Below, in pieces: positions 51,434 to 59,829 of a DNA stretch of 62,395 bases. The DNA lies in assembly GCA_002409525.1 (NCBI GenBank), contig DHNM01000009.1, forward strand, positions 1 through 62,395, given 5' to 3'. How positions within the stretch are numbered: the stretch's first letter is position 1; each line of letters opens with the position of its first letter. Both the position numbers and the translations under genes were made by a program. Source of the DNA: Eubacterium sp. UBA5416 (GTDB taxonomy: Bacteria > Bacillota > Clostridia > Lachnospirales > Lachnospiraceae). A model generated the notes under the pieces. That model worked only from the letters and a program-made list of their open reading frames with translations, was not told where the DNA came from and did no database searches.

Positions 51434-52309
51434 TCATTGTGAAAGTGCATCGGTAAATCCATAGTCCTCAAATACCTTAATTGCTTCCGGAGTCTTTAGG
51501 AAGTCAACAAATGCTTTTGCCTCCTCCCGGTGTTTGCTGTCTTTTATGACAGCGACCGGGTAAATAGCCTTGCTGACACTGTCCTTTGGAGCCTCAGCTA
51601 CAACTTTTACTTTGTCAGGCATAGAGGCCGCATCGGTGGCATACACAATTCCGGCATCCGCACTTTTTGCCGCAACCTGGTTCAAGACCTCTGTCACATT
51701 GGTCCCGAGACTGAGTTTATCCTGGATGTTATCCCAGATGCCAAGATTCGTCAGTGCTTCCTGAGAATACTGGCCGACCGGAACAGAAGCCGGATCTCCG
51801 ATTGCAATACTCGAAGCATTCGCAATATCCTCAAACTTTGTGATACCGGAATCACCAGTTGACGGAACGATAAGTACAATCTTGTTCTCAAGTAAATCAG
51901 TCATCGTATCCGTTTCAATCAAGCTTTTGTCATTTAAGTCATTCATCTGTTTCGGAGCCGCTGACATAAAGATATCCGCTTCCAGCCCTTCTTCGATCTG
52001 AGTCTGGAGTTTTCCGGATGCATCATAGGTGCCTTCCACCACAATTTTCGGATTGTTGTCCTGGAACATCGGGATCAGTTCATCGTCATACACATTCTTA
52101 AGACTTGCCGCCGCTGCGACTAAAATCTTTGTCTGCTCTGTGTCGTCTGCAGATTTTGACGCAGATGTGCTCTCTTCCTCTGTCGCCGATGTTGTAGCAT
52201 CTGCCTCGGATTTTGATGTTGTCTCTGTCCCTGAATCTCCGGTTCCGCATCCTGTAAGTATTGATGCTGTCATCACTCCCACTAATACTGCCGCTGCTTT
52301 TCTGTTCAT
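51434..52309 (-). CDS. modA: Molybdate-binding lipoprotein
   Basis: 291 residues with the lipobox LTGC (signal peptide cut before Cys20), a Ser/Thr/Glu-rich linker, then the periplasmic-binding fold with AAASLKNVYD and GTYDASGKLQTQIEEG. It captures molybdate or tungstate outside the membrane. GGGAGAGAAGAG lies directly before Met at 52309; the longer frame overlapping the upstream gene is rejected. Confidence 0.95.
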   Translation of the reverse strand: MNRKAAAVLVGVMTASILTGCGTGDSGTETTSKSEADATTSATEEESTSASKSADDTEQTKILVAAAASLKNVYDDELIPMFQDNNPKIVVEGTYDASGKLQTQIEEGLEADIFMSAAPKQMNDLNDKSLIETDTMTDLLENKIVLIVPSTGDSGITKFEDIANASSIAIGDPASVPVGQYSQEALTNLGIWDNIQDKLSLGTNVTEVLNQVAAKSADAGIVYATDAASMPDKVKVVAEAPKDSVSKAIYPVAVIKDSKHREEAKAFVDFLKTPEAIKVFEDYGFTDALSQ

Positions 52310-52331
52310 CTCTTCTCTCCCTTTTCTTTTA

Positions 52332-53267
52332 TCATCGCGCACATTCTCCATCCGTTCCCCTTAGTATCTTAATTCCATGAGGCAGATCGTCTAATATAAA
52401 ATCAAGACTTTCCCTGACCGCCTTTGGGCTCCCGGGAAGGTTCACGATAATCGTCTTCTTTCGAATCACTGATACACCACGGCTTAGCATTGCACGTCCT
52501 GTAATCTTCATAGATCCAAGACGGATCGCCTCGGCAAGTCCCGGAGCATTTCGGTCAGCTACCGCAAGGGTCGCCTCAGGGGTCTGATCCCTCAGTGAAA
52601 AACCGGTTCCTCCGCTGGTAAACACAGCGTCAACCTGGCGGCTGTCACTTAGGCGGATCAACTCTTTTTCCAGCATTTTCGGTTCATCAGGCAGGATAAA
52701 TGTCTCAACAACATCATATCCATTATCTTCCAGAACTTTTTTTGCCGCAGGACCACTCTCATCCACACGCTCACCGCGGGAGCCCTTGTCACTGAGTACG
52801 ATCACTGCAGCAGTAAATGGACGATCTGGCCCGGGCGCTTCAATACTGACCTCATCTCCCGGACGGACAATTCCGCCCTTAATCACTCGTGCAAATACAC
52901 CTTCTCTTGGCATAATGCAGTCTCCGACCAGTTTACGTATTGCACACTGGCTGTGGCACACCTTACCGACCTGCGTCATCTCCAGAACCACATCATCTCC
53001 GCAGTGCAGAATCGTGCCAACGGGAAGAGTCGCAAAGTCTAAGTCATTTACCAAAAGATTTTCTCCAAAATCCCCATCCTTTATATGTGCACCTCGTGCA
53101 TTGAACTCTTTCACTTTATCATAGGATAAAAGGCTGACCTGACGGTGCCAGTTCCCGGCATGTGCATCACCTTTTAATCCGTAATTCTCTATAACCTGAC
53201 ATTCCGGAATCGGATGTTTTACAGTCCCTTTTTTCTCACTGATACAAACTGCTCTTACAGTTTTCAA
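52332..53267 (-). CDS. MOSC domain fused to MogA/MoaB molybdopterin domain
   Basis: 311 residues. The first 145 form a MOSC domain (GLKGDAHAGNWHRQVSLL, GDFGENLLV, CHSQCAIR with the reactive-type Cys), thought to handle sulfur for molybdenum cofactor. The rest is MogA/MoaB (AVIVLSDKGSRGERVDESG, FTSGGTGFSLRDQTPEA), which adenylylates molybdopterin before molybdenum insertion by MoeA. Such fusions are common in Clostridia. It starts 2 nt after moaC. Confidence 0.93.
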   Translation of the reverse strand: MKTVRAVCISEKKGTVKHPIPECQVIENYGLKGDAHAGNWHRQVSLLSYDKVKEFNARGAHIKDGDFGENLLVNDLDFATLPVGTILHCGDDVVLEMTQVGKVCHSQCAIRKLVGDCIMPREGVFARVIKGGIVRPGDEVSIEAPGPDRPFTAAVIVLSDKGSRGERVDESGPAAKKVLEDNGYDVVETFILPDEPKMLEKELIRLSDSRQVDAVFTSGGTGFSLRDQTPEATLAVADRNAPGLAEAIRLGSMKITGRAMLSRGVSVIRKKTIIVNLPGSPKAVRESLDFILDDLPHGIKILRGTDGECAR

Positions 53268-53269
53268 TC

Positions 53270-53776
53270 TTATTCCTCCATTTCTCTTTTCTGCAGGTAC
53301 TCTCCGCGTTTAAAATCCCCGCTTTTTCCACCGTATTTCTCCTCCAGATGAATTTCTGAGATCTCCATGGCCTTATCCACAGCTTTACACATATCATAAA
53401 TCGTCAGCAGTGTCACTGATGTACCGGTCAATGCCTCCATCTCGACTCCCGTTTTTCCTGTGCAGCTGACCGTACAAATTGCCTGTATTCTGCAATTGTC
53501 ATCATCCGTCACAAAATCCACTGAAAGTTTTGTGAGATTGAGAATATGACACAGGGGAATAAGATCTGAAGTCCGCTTTGCACCCATGATTCCGGCCACG
53601 CGCGCGACCCCGAGTACATCACCCTTTCCCATAGATCCCTCTTTTACCTTGTGGTAACAGTCCCGGCTCATCTGAATCCATCCGCTGGCGGCGGCCTCTC
53701 TCTTATTCTCATGTTTTTCGGAGACATCTACCATAAAAGCATGACCACTCTCATCAAAATGACTGAATTCTGGCAT
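53270..53776 (-). CDS. moaC: Cyclic pyranopterin monophosphate synthase MoaC
   Basis: 168 residues, the second enzyme of molybdopterin synthesis. KRTSDLIPLCHILNLTK and GVEMEALTGTSVTLLTIYDMCKAVDK are the substrate and catalytic regions. AGGAG within the end of the upstream gene sets the start at 53776; the frame open to 53866 is rejected. The partner MoaA and the MoaD/MoaE synthase are not in the window. Confidence 0.95.
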   Translation of the reverse strand: MPEFSHFDESGHAFMVDVSEKHENKREAAASGWIQMSRDCYHKVKEGSMGKGDVLGVARVAGIMGAKRTSDLIPLCHILNLTKLSVDFVTDDDNCRIQAICTVSCTGKTGVEMEALTGTSVTLLTIYDMCKAVDKAMEISEIHLEEKYGGKSGDFKRGEYLQKREMEE

Positions 53777-53777
53777 A

Positions 53778-54812
53778 TTACGCTCCTTTCCCAAATCCGC
53801 AGTTTGGAAATGTACAGACCGGACATGACAGGCATAAGCCTCCCTCGCCAAGAGACGCAAGCTCATCGGCCGTTACATCATCATCTGCCATGATTCTGGG
53901 AAGGATCAGATCAAAAATGGTACGCTTGGAATACATCACACATCCGGGAAGTCCGATCACAGGAACTTTACGTCCTTCCTTCTCAAAGTAAGCCAGCAGA
54001 AACATTGCTCCTGGAAGAACCGGCGCTCCGTAAGAGACAATCCGGGCACCCGTATTCTTGATCGCAAGCGGAGTTTTATCGTCCGGGTCCACACTCATAC
54101 CTCCGGTGCAGAGTACCATATCGGCGCCGTCGTCAATCATCTCTAAGATGCTCGACGTGATCTTTGTATGATCATCATTTAAGACATCATGAGCACAGAC
54201 TTTGCCGCCATACTCTTTTAGTTTTTCCTCTATCACAGGTGTGAACGTATCCTGGATTCTCCCATAGAATACTTCATTTCCCGTTGTGACAATCCCGGCC
54301 TTTTTGGCCTGAAAAGGTTTCAGCTGCAGGATTGGTTCACCTCCGGTCAGTTTTTCCACCTGCCTCATCTTTTCTTCCTCGATTACAAGCGGAATGATTC
54401 TGGTGCCGGCAAGCTTGTCTCCCTTTCGAACCGGAAAGTCACCGTGGACCGTGGCGATCATCATCTGTCCGAAACCATTTACCGCTTTCAGTGCACGGCG
54501 GTTGATCTTTAAAAGTCCGTCACAATCCGCTCTGATCTCTATCTTTCCCTCAGATACACCGCTTCTGGTCATATGGTCATTGATACACATCTTACAAAGG
54601 ATCTCGGCGGCCTCATTCTCATGAAGAATTCCTTCTTCCTTTTCCCAGATATAGATATTATCTTTTCCAACGCTTAAAAGCACCGGGATATCTTCCTCCT
54701 GAATGATATGTCCCTTTTTAAAAACCGGACCCTTCTTTTCACCTTTTATAATCTGTGTAATGTCATGGCACAATACCTGGCCAACGGCATCTTCCGTACG
54801 AATTAATTTCAT
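53778..54812 (-). CDS. MoeA-like molybdopterin-binding protein
   Basis: 344 residues, shorter than MoeA (about 400). The MoCF-binding core is clear (GIVTTGNEVFYGRIQD, VLCTGGMSVDPDDKTP, PGAMFLLAYF, GLPGCVMYSKRTIFD). The C-terminus ends in a Cys-rich tail, CLSCPVCTFPNCGFGKG, typical of the clostridial group. It likely takes part in molybdenum insertion or cofactor handling. First gene of the molybdenum operon, with GGAGGCAGG upstream and a ModE-type operator in the leader. Confidence 0.9.
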   Translation of the reverse strand: MKLIRTEDAVGQVLCHDITQIIKGEKKGPVFKKGHIIQEEDIPVLLSVGKDNIYIWEKEEGILHENEAAEILCKMCINDHMTRSGVSEGKIEIRADCDGLLKINRRALKAVNGFGQMMIATVHGDFPVRKGDKLAGTRIIPLVIEEEKMRQVEKLTGGEPILQLKPFQAKKAGIVTTGNEVFYGRIQDTFTPVIEEKLKEYGGKVCAHDVLNDDHTKITSSILEMIDDGADMVLCTGGMSVDPDDKTPLAIKNTGARIVSYGAPVLPGAMFLLAYFEKEGRKVPVIGLPGCVMYSKRTIFDLILPRIMADDDVTADELASLGEGGLCLSCPVCTFPNCGFGKGA

Positions 54813-54832
54813 ATACTACCTGCCTCCAAAGA

Positions 54833-54856
54833 CGTTATGTTTTCTAGCATATAACG
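54833..54856. promoter_or_regulatory. ModE-box-like operator of the molybdenum operon
   Basis: CGTTATGT, 8 nt, ATATAACG: the same 8-8-8 geometry and half-sites as the E. coli modA operator. It lies within a palindrome with perfect 10-bp arms AAGACGTTAT/ATAACGTCTT (54829-54860), directly downstream of the -10, where binding would block transcription. Confidence 0.78.
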
Positions 54857-54861
54857 TCTTC

Positions 54862-54890
54862 ATATTATCACATTAATGCTGATAAGTAAA
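54862..54890 (-). promoter_or_regulatory. Promoter of the molybdenum operon
   Basis: On the minus strand: TTTACT, 17-nt spacer, TAATAT; the operator begins 5 bp past the -10. Confidence 0.65.
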
Positions 54891-54897
54891 CATAAAG

Positions 54898-54936
54898 CAG
54901 GACAGATTTCCCGTATATTCGGTAATATCTGCCCTG
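54898..54936 (-). terminator. Possible terminator of the 59-residue gene
   Basis: CAGGGCAGAT and ATCTGTCCTG pair with one mismatch on the minus strand; the following CTTTATGTTT is only a weak U-tract. Confidence 0.45.
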
Positions 54937-54954
54937 ACCTTGAATTTTTATGTC

Positions 54955-55134
54955 CTACCACATTTTCATACTTTCAACATAAGAACGCATCTCGTCCCTT
55001 GTCTTGATTTCTCTGGCACCGTCAATCAGTTCTTTTTTTCTGGTTTCATCCAGTTTAGAAAAATCGTTCAAAACATCTGAATGCTGTGCCAGTTCCATAG
55101 TGAAGCCAATAGGAAGTTCTTCATTATCTATCAT
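54955..55134 (-). CDS. Small hypothetical protein, 59 residues
   Basis: MIDNEELPIGFTMELAQHSD..., ending in a Met-Lys-Met-Trp tail. It has a GAGGTG site 5 nt before the ATG and is placed 55 nt after the lipoprotein gene. The composition is helical and soluble, with a pattern (PIGFTMELAQ, then a repeated Lys/Arg-x-Glu helical part) that I have seen in short unnamed Firmicutes proteins; no function can be given. Confidence 0.75.
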   Translation of the reverse strand: MIDNEELPIGFTMELAQHSDVLNDFSKLDETRKKELIDGAREIKTRDEMRSYVESMKMW

Positions 55135-55189
55135 ATCTGCACCTCAAATCACTTTTCTATTTTTCATAGGATGTGCAGATATGACTCCT

Positions 55190-56176
55190 TTATTCCTTAT
55201 CCTTGTCTTTTTTATCACCGGCATCGGTCAAATCTTTTTTGTCCTTAGATTTTTTACCTTTTTTCACGATAAACATGATAATCACAGCCGCAGCTGCAAG
55301 CAGAACCCAGTAGGGAGCTGCTCCCAGGAACCAGATGAAAAAAGAAGTAAACCCGTTCTTAATACTATATAAATTGTCTGAGAAGCGTTCCTTCAGGCGT
55401 CCGGCAAATGATGATGATGTTTTCACGGCATGTTCGACCTCGCTGACTCCCAGAGTAACCGTGGCGTACTGGATCGAATTATCATATGTCCGAAGCTCGG
55501 ATTCATAACTTTCCAGTTCATAGCGCACCTGCGTGAGCTGTGTCTGAATCGCCATGATATCTTCCAGCTTATCCGCTTTGGAGAGGAGCTCCATCAGGCT
55601 CTCCTGCTCCGTCTTCAGTGCCTTGATATGGCTTTCCGTATCCACATAATTCAGGGTAACGTCTTCTACCTGTTCGGAAAAATCGACGACAATCGCTTCC
55701 TTATTAATTTTATCCTTGAATTCTTTTAAGTGTTCAGCCGGAATCCGGATCGTATAACTCGCATAACGGCTGTTATTTTCTCCGTATGCCTGCCCTGATT
55801 CATCCGAAAGCTCCACATACCCGCCCAGACCATCAATCAAATCCGAAAGCATTTTCTGAAAAGTGTCGAATTCTTTGGTCTGTACCTGATACGTCTGTTT
55901 CTTGACAAGCTTTCGCTGCGGATCCGATGCAGCAAGGGGATCATCACTCTGCTTATCATTGTTATGCGAGTCACCATCCTGATCTGCAGAAGTCTTTCCT
56001 GTTTCCTGCGTCTCTCCTACCTCGGTCTGGCTTTTCTGATCCTGAACAGAATAGTTGTTATTGTACGGATCAACAGCACTATTTGTACTGCCTGAGTTTT
56101 TTCCACACCCGACAAATAATGTCATTAAAAGTGCAAGTACTATAAACTTAACTTTCCATGTTTTCCCTTCCCTCAT
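55190..56176 (-). CDS. DUF4349 lipoprotein
   Basis: 328 residues. The lipobox is FVGC; a Ser/Asp-rich linker follows, then the DUF4349 region with a coiled coil around MELLSKADKLEDIMAIQTQL, and a C-terminal transmembrane helix (PYWVLLAAAAVIIMFIV) before a Lys/Asp-rich cytoplasmic tail. Being anchored at both ends is usual for the family, whose function is unknown. GGAGG supports Met at 56176 over the frame from 56227. It follows the hydrolase gene closely. Confidence 0.88.
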   Translation of the reverse strand: MREGKTWKVKFIVLALLMTLFVGCGKNSGSTNSAVDPYNNNYSVQDQKSQTEVGETQETGKTSADQDGDSHNNDKQSDDPLAASDPQRKLVKKQTYQVQTKEFDTFQKMLSDLIDGLGGYVELSDESGQAYGENNSRYASYTIRIPAEHLKEFKDKINKEAIVVDFSEQVEDVTLNYVDTESHIKALKTEQESLMELLSKADKLEDIMAIQTQLTQVRYELESYESELRTYDNSIQYATVTLGVSEVEHAVKTSSSFAGRLKERFSDNLYSIKNGFTSFFIWFLGAAPYWVLLAAAAVIIMFIVKKGKKSKDKKDLTDAGDKKDKDKE

Positions 56177-56192
56177 ACCTTTTCCTCCATCC

Positions 56193-57209
56193 TTATAAGT
56201 TATTCTGTTCCCCACTCCTGTTCTCAATATATTTTTTCAAAAAGGAGAATACTGTTCCATAATACTCGTCTGGGTTTTTATCCTGTGACTGAGCATGCCC
56301 GGCTCCTTTAACAATCAACAGTTCTTTCTCACCGTTTGCAGCATCATACAATTCGTATGCCATTTTTACCGGGATAAATGCATCCTGATCCCCGTGTATA
56401 AAAAGGATTGGCAGTTTCGTCTTTTTCACCGCATTGAGCGCCGACGCATCCTTGATGTTATACCCGCCGCGCATCCGCAGCATAAGATTTGCCCCGTCTA
56501 TAACAGGAAATCCCGGAAGATGAAACCACTCCTTAATCTGTTTTTGAAAAATATCATATACGTCCGTGTAAGCACAATCAGAAACCACTGCCTTCACGTT
56601 AGAAGGAAGATCTTCTCCTGTCATCATCAGTGCAGCTGCAGCACCCATAGACTGTCCGTGTATCACAATTTCAGCCTCCGGATCCTGTGCTATTATGTAC
56701 TGTATCCACAGCAGGTTATCTCTTCGGTCCGTCCAGCCCATACCTATGAAATCGCCTTCACTTTCACCACTGCACCGCATATCCGGTGCCAGTACCTGGT
56801 AACCCTGAAGGGTGTATTGATAACCAATCGGATAAAGCTCTTCTTTCCATCCTGTATAGCCGTGAAGAAGAAGTACCCACTTATGGCTGGGTTTCTCATT
56901 GAAAAAAGCCTTTCCAATCAGCTGATATCCATCGTTCGTTGTCACCTGCAGTTTTTCTGACTGTGACTGTTTTACCCACGCATCTGTCGCATCAGCCGCT
57001 TTCGTGCGGTTTTCCTGTATATCATCGGTATGTACCAGTGCTTCCATACTGTCCTCAGTGATATCTTCAAACGCATCTGTCTGTTCCATCTTCTCCGGCA
57101 CAAGAGCAACATCCACAAGAATATTACAGATAGCAAAGAACAAAGCCACAGACACTGCCGATATCACAATTATTCTTTTCAGCCATTTTTTCTTCTGTCT
57201 CTTTTTCAA
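56193..57209 (-). CDS. Membrane-anchored alpha/beta hydrolase
   Basis: 338 residues with the start used here. After a signal-anchor helix (IIVISAVSVALFFAICNILV), the hydrolase core shows LLLHGYTGWKEE, the nucleophile elbow GQSMGAAAA, Asp in FIHGDQDAFIP and His in GAGHAQS. It resembles the BAAT/CocE-like or YqkD-type extracellular hydrolases; substrate unknown. No ATG lies between the end of the upstream gene and the anchor, so I place the start at TTG 57209; an ATG start at 57347 or 57494 would overlap the DUF3786 gene by 86 or 233 bp. Confidence 0.8.
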   Translation of the reverse strand: MKKRQKKKWLKRIIVISAVSVALFFAICNILVDVALVPEKMEQTDAFEDITEDSMEALVHTDDIQENRTKAADATDAWVKQSQSEKLQVTTNDGYQLIGKAFFNEKPSHKWVLLLHGYTGWKEELYPIGYQYTLQGYQVLAPDMRCSGESEGDFIGMGWTDRRDNLLWIQYIIAQDPEAEIVIHGQSMGAAAALMMTGEDLPSNVKAVVSDCAYTDVYDIFQKQIKEWFHLPGFPVIDGANLMLRMRGGYNIKDASALNAVKKTKLPILFIHGDQDAFIPVKMAYELYDAANGEKELLIVKGAGHAQSQDKNPDEYYGTVFSFLKKYIENRSGEQNNL

Positions 57210-57261
57210 TAGATATACTGCCGCCTTCTTCCTTCGTTGATCTTTTGATAAAACCTCAAAG

Positions 57262-57888
57262 CTAGAAACTGTCTGAAATATCAAGCCCTGCCTCTTTTGC
57301 CAGACGTTTAATGCCGTCGGATGCGATAGAAACTGTGGATTCCACATGAATAAAGTCCGTAACACTGTAGTCAAAGAGAATATTCGCCTGTGCTTTGAAT
57401 TCATTATCCCCGTCCCAGAACAAAAATCGAATCGGAATACAGTCAAAGGAGGGAATCTGATATCCCGCATCGCTCTGAGGAAGTTTGATTCCACTTAATT
57501 TTTTCGCGGCTTCTTCCAGTTTATCCGGCTGTCCATCAAAAGTTCTGGCAAAGGGTTTCAGTACATGTGCGTCAAACGCAGGTCCAAAAGGAGAGGCGTT
57601 CTTTACTTCACGAAACGGCACCCAGCGTCCCTTAAATTTCGCCCCTTCTTTCGAATACCAGAACAGATTATAAAACAGCAGTTTCAGATTCGCATCCGGT
57701 ACACTGCCATCATCTCCTGTTATCTCCCCGCTCTGTCGGTTGATTCTATAATTCTTTCCGAAATAAGAGAATAAGATCTGATCTTGTTCAAGCCTTACTC
57801 CCGGAAGCTTTCCGGTAAATGAATTCTGATCCAGCTGCAGGAATTTCTCTCTCCAGGTTTCACTTAATTTTTCATAATTTGACTGCAT
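57262..57888 (-). CDS. DUF3786 protein
   Basis: 208 residues, soluble, of the DUF3786 family found mainly in strict anaerobes, including acetogens. Conserved Trp and Phe-rich core (FYNLFWYSKEGAKFKGRWVPFREV) and a C-terminal FDYSVTDFIHVESTV are visible. Function unknown. GGGGGG lies just before Met at 57888; the longer frame to 57954 reads out of the repeat and is rejected. Confidence 0.85.
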   Translation of the reverse strand: MQSNYEKLSETWREKFLQLDQNSFTGKLPGVRLEQDQILFSYFGKNYRINRQSGEITGDDGSVPDANLKLLFYNLFWYSKEGAKFKGRWVPFREVKNASPFGPAFDAHVLKPFARTFDGQPDKLEEAAKKLSGIKLPQSDAGYQIPSFDCIPIRFLFWDGDNEFKAQANILFDYSVTDFIHVESTVSIASDGIKRLAKEAGLDISDSF

Positions 57889-57921
57889 AAAAATCCCCCC
57901 TTTATCTGATTTTATGAGGTT

Positions 57922-57944
57922 GGGGTCAAAAGTAATTTGACCCC
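57922..57944. other. GGGGTCAAA hairpin abutting repeat copy C
   Basis: GGGGTCAAA and TTTGACCCC form a 9-bp perfect stem directly left of the terminal repeat of copy C; it echoes the right end of the element (CTTTTGACCC) in inverted form. Confidence 0.6.
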
Positions 57945-58108
57945 TATGATACACGGATTGTTACGCACTTTGCGCTCCCACAATCCTACAAACATTCGAA
58001 TTCCGCCCTGATCGGGCTGCATTCTCATGTTTTACGGGTCCCAAAGCCATGCTTTTTCATGCAAGCATGAAACGCAAGGCCTTTTGACCCTAGTTTCATT
58101 TTATCATA
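57945..58108 (+). repeat. Structured repeat, copy C
   Basis: 164 bp from TATGATAC to TATCATA. P1 is GGATTGT/ACAATCC, P2 GCCC/GGGC within ACAAACAT/ATGTTT, and P3 GGGTC/GACCC plus GCC/GGC around TTTCATGC/GCATGAA. It lies upstream of DUF3786 and in opposite orientation to it. It is part of the 480-bp gap 57889-58368, whose remainder is AT-rich sequence and the candidate RNA below. Confidence 0.82.
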
Positions 58109-58222
58109 CCAGATTTCCAAAGGGGGAACAATGGTTTTTTATATCCAATTACTTGAAAAAGAACAATCACTGCACGTCGTCCGCCATGTATTATTGATAT
58201 TTTTATACACGATTTGACATAA

Positions 58223-58252
58223 TTCACACTTTTTCAACATGGTACATATAAT
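58223..58252 (+). promoter_or_regulatory. Possible promoter of a small RNA
   Basis: TTCACA, 18-nt spacer, TATAAT; a second TATAAT overlaps at 58252-58257. Confidence 0.5.
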
Positions 58253-58257
58253 ATAAT

Positions 58258-58370
58258 GTAACATCAGAAAGGCCGGTCTGGTGTTATACATTATCCAGGA
58301 GATTATCGTGTGAATTGAAGTTTCAGACTTAAATCACTTCATGGGAGGGCGGGAGTTCCCGCCCTCTTTT
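58258..58370 (+). ncRNA. Candidate small RNA of about 110 nt
   Basis: Between the promoter and a strong plus-strand terminator there is no open frame, but three stems: TAACATCAGA/TCTGGTGTTA (10 bp, starting 58259), GTGA-TT-AAGT/ACTT-AA-TCAC (near 58308-58336) and the terminator. It is transcribed against fumC and overlaps its last codons. No known RNA family was recognised. Confidence 0.45.
58345..58370 (+). terminator. Rho-independent terminator on the plus strand
   Basis: GAGGGCGGGA and TCCCGCCCTC, a 10-bp GC-rich stem with a 2-nt apical gap, followed by TTTT. On the minus strand no T-run follows, so it serves plus-strand transcription. Confidence 0.75.
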
Positions 58371-59733
58371 ATACCATCTCTTCCGGATGAAACACGTCGT
58401 CAAATCTTTCCCCTGAGAGAAATCCAAGTTCCACACAGGCTTGTCTTAAGGTGATATCCTCTCTATATGCCTTTTTTGCTGTCTTTGCAGCGTTGTCATA
58501 TCCGATATAAGGATTTAACACAGTGACCAGCATAAGGGATTGTTCCAGATTACTCTTCATTTTCTCCGGATTCGCTTTGATCCCTGATGCGCAATGTTCA
58601 TTAAAAGAACGGATTCCGTCCGTCAGCAGCCGGACTGACTGAAGAAAGTTATAAGCGATAACCGGCATAAAAACATTCAGTTCAAAGTTCCCCTGCGATG
58701 CCGCAAACCCGATCGCGGCATCATTTCCCATCACCTGCACAGCAATCATCGTGAGTGCTTCACACTGCGTGGGATTTACTTTTCCAGGCATGATAGAACT
58801 TCCAGGTTCATTTTCAGGAATATGGATCTCACCCAGCCCGTTTCTGGGACCACTCGCCAGCCATCTCACATCATTCGCAATCTTCATGAGATCTGCAGCC
58901 AGTGCTTTCAGAGCACCGTGTGCAAATACGATGTCGTCCTTTGCGGATAATGCATGAAATTTATTATCGGCTGTCACAAAGTCTTTTCCAGTCAAATCAC
59001 CGATGACTTCGGCCACTTTACAATCAAATCCTTCCGGTGCATTTAAACCTGTACCAACTGCTGTTCCGCCAAGAGCAAGTTCTTTCAGACCGGGAAGCGA
59101 TGCCGAAAGCATGCTTTTAGTCTTCTCCAGCATGTTGCGCCAGCCGCTGATTTCCTGCGAAAACCGAATCGGAACGGCATCCTGAAGGTGTGTCCGCCCA
59201 CTCTTTACGATGCCTTTATTTTCCTCTTCTAATCTCATAAAGGTTGCGATCAACTGGTCCATTGCCGGAAACAGCTGATTTTCAATCCCAAGGACCGCCG
59301 CGATATGGAGTGCTGTCGGAAATGTGTCATTGGAACTCTGTGACATATTGATATGATCATTCGGATGCAGAAGTTTCTCGCCTGCAGTTTCATTTCCCCG
59401 ATTTGCCACAACCTCATTTACGTTCATATTCGACTGCGTACCACTTCCGGTCTGCCATACCACTAACGGGAAATGATCCATCAGTTTTCCATCAATTACT
59501 TCCTGCGCCGCCCCGCAGATCATCTGTTTTCTTCGCTCGTCCAGTTTTCCAAGCCGGCAGTTGGTAACCGCCGCTGCCTTTTTCAGCACACCGAACGCAC
59601 TTATGATTTCTTTTGGTATCCGTTCTCCGCCGATTTTAAAGTTCTGATAACTCCGCTGTGTCTGGGCTGCCCAGTATCTTTCTGCCGGGACTTTCATCTC
59701 TCCCATAGAGTCTTTCTCAATACGGTATTTCAT
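58369..59733 (-). CDS. fumC: Class II fumarate hydratase
   Basis: 454 residues of the fumarase/aspartase superfamily. TGSGTQSNMN, HPNDHINMSQSSNDTFPTA and the signature GSSIMPGKVNP are present. GRTHLQDAVP has the His of fumarases where aspartases carry Gln, so fumarate hydration to malate is preferred over ammonia addition. AAGGAAGG lies upstream of the start. It stands as a single gene divergent from feoA. Confidence 0.92.
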   Translation of the reverse strand: MKYRIEKDSMGEMKVPAERYWAAQTQRSYQNFKIGGERIPKEIISAFGVLKKAAAVTNCRLGKLDERRKQMICGAAQEVIDGKLMDHFPLVVWQTGSGTQSNMNVNEVVANRGNETAGEKLLHPNDHINMSQSSNDTFPTALHIAAVLGIENQLFPAMDQLIATFMRLEEENKGIVKSGRTHLQDAVPIRFSQEISGWRNMLEKTKSMLSASLPGLKELALGGTAVGTGLNAPEGFDCKVAEVIGDLTGKDFVTADNKFHALSAKDDIVFAHGALKALAADLMKIANDVRWLASGPRNGLGEIHIPENEPGSSIMPGKVNPTQCEALTMIAVQVMGNDAAIGFAASQGNFELNVFMPVIAYNFLQSVRLLTDGIRSFNEHCASGIKANPEKMKSNLEQSLMLVTVLNPYIGYDNAAKTAKKAYREDITLRQACVELGFLSGERFDDVFHPEEMV

Positions 59734-59829
59734 GTGAATTGAATCCTTCCTTATTTTTCCTAATACTGTTTTATTTCCTATATGATACCACGGATCTGCT
59801 TATAGCGGTAGCATTCCCAATCAAAATGC

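Noticed and set aside
58369..59733. Aspartate ammonia-lyase
   Set aside because: The catalytic segment reads GRTH rather than the GRTQ typical of aspartases, and other fumarase signatures match.
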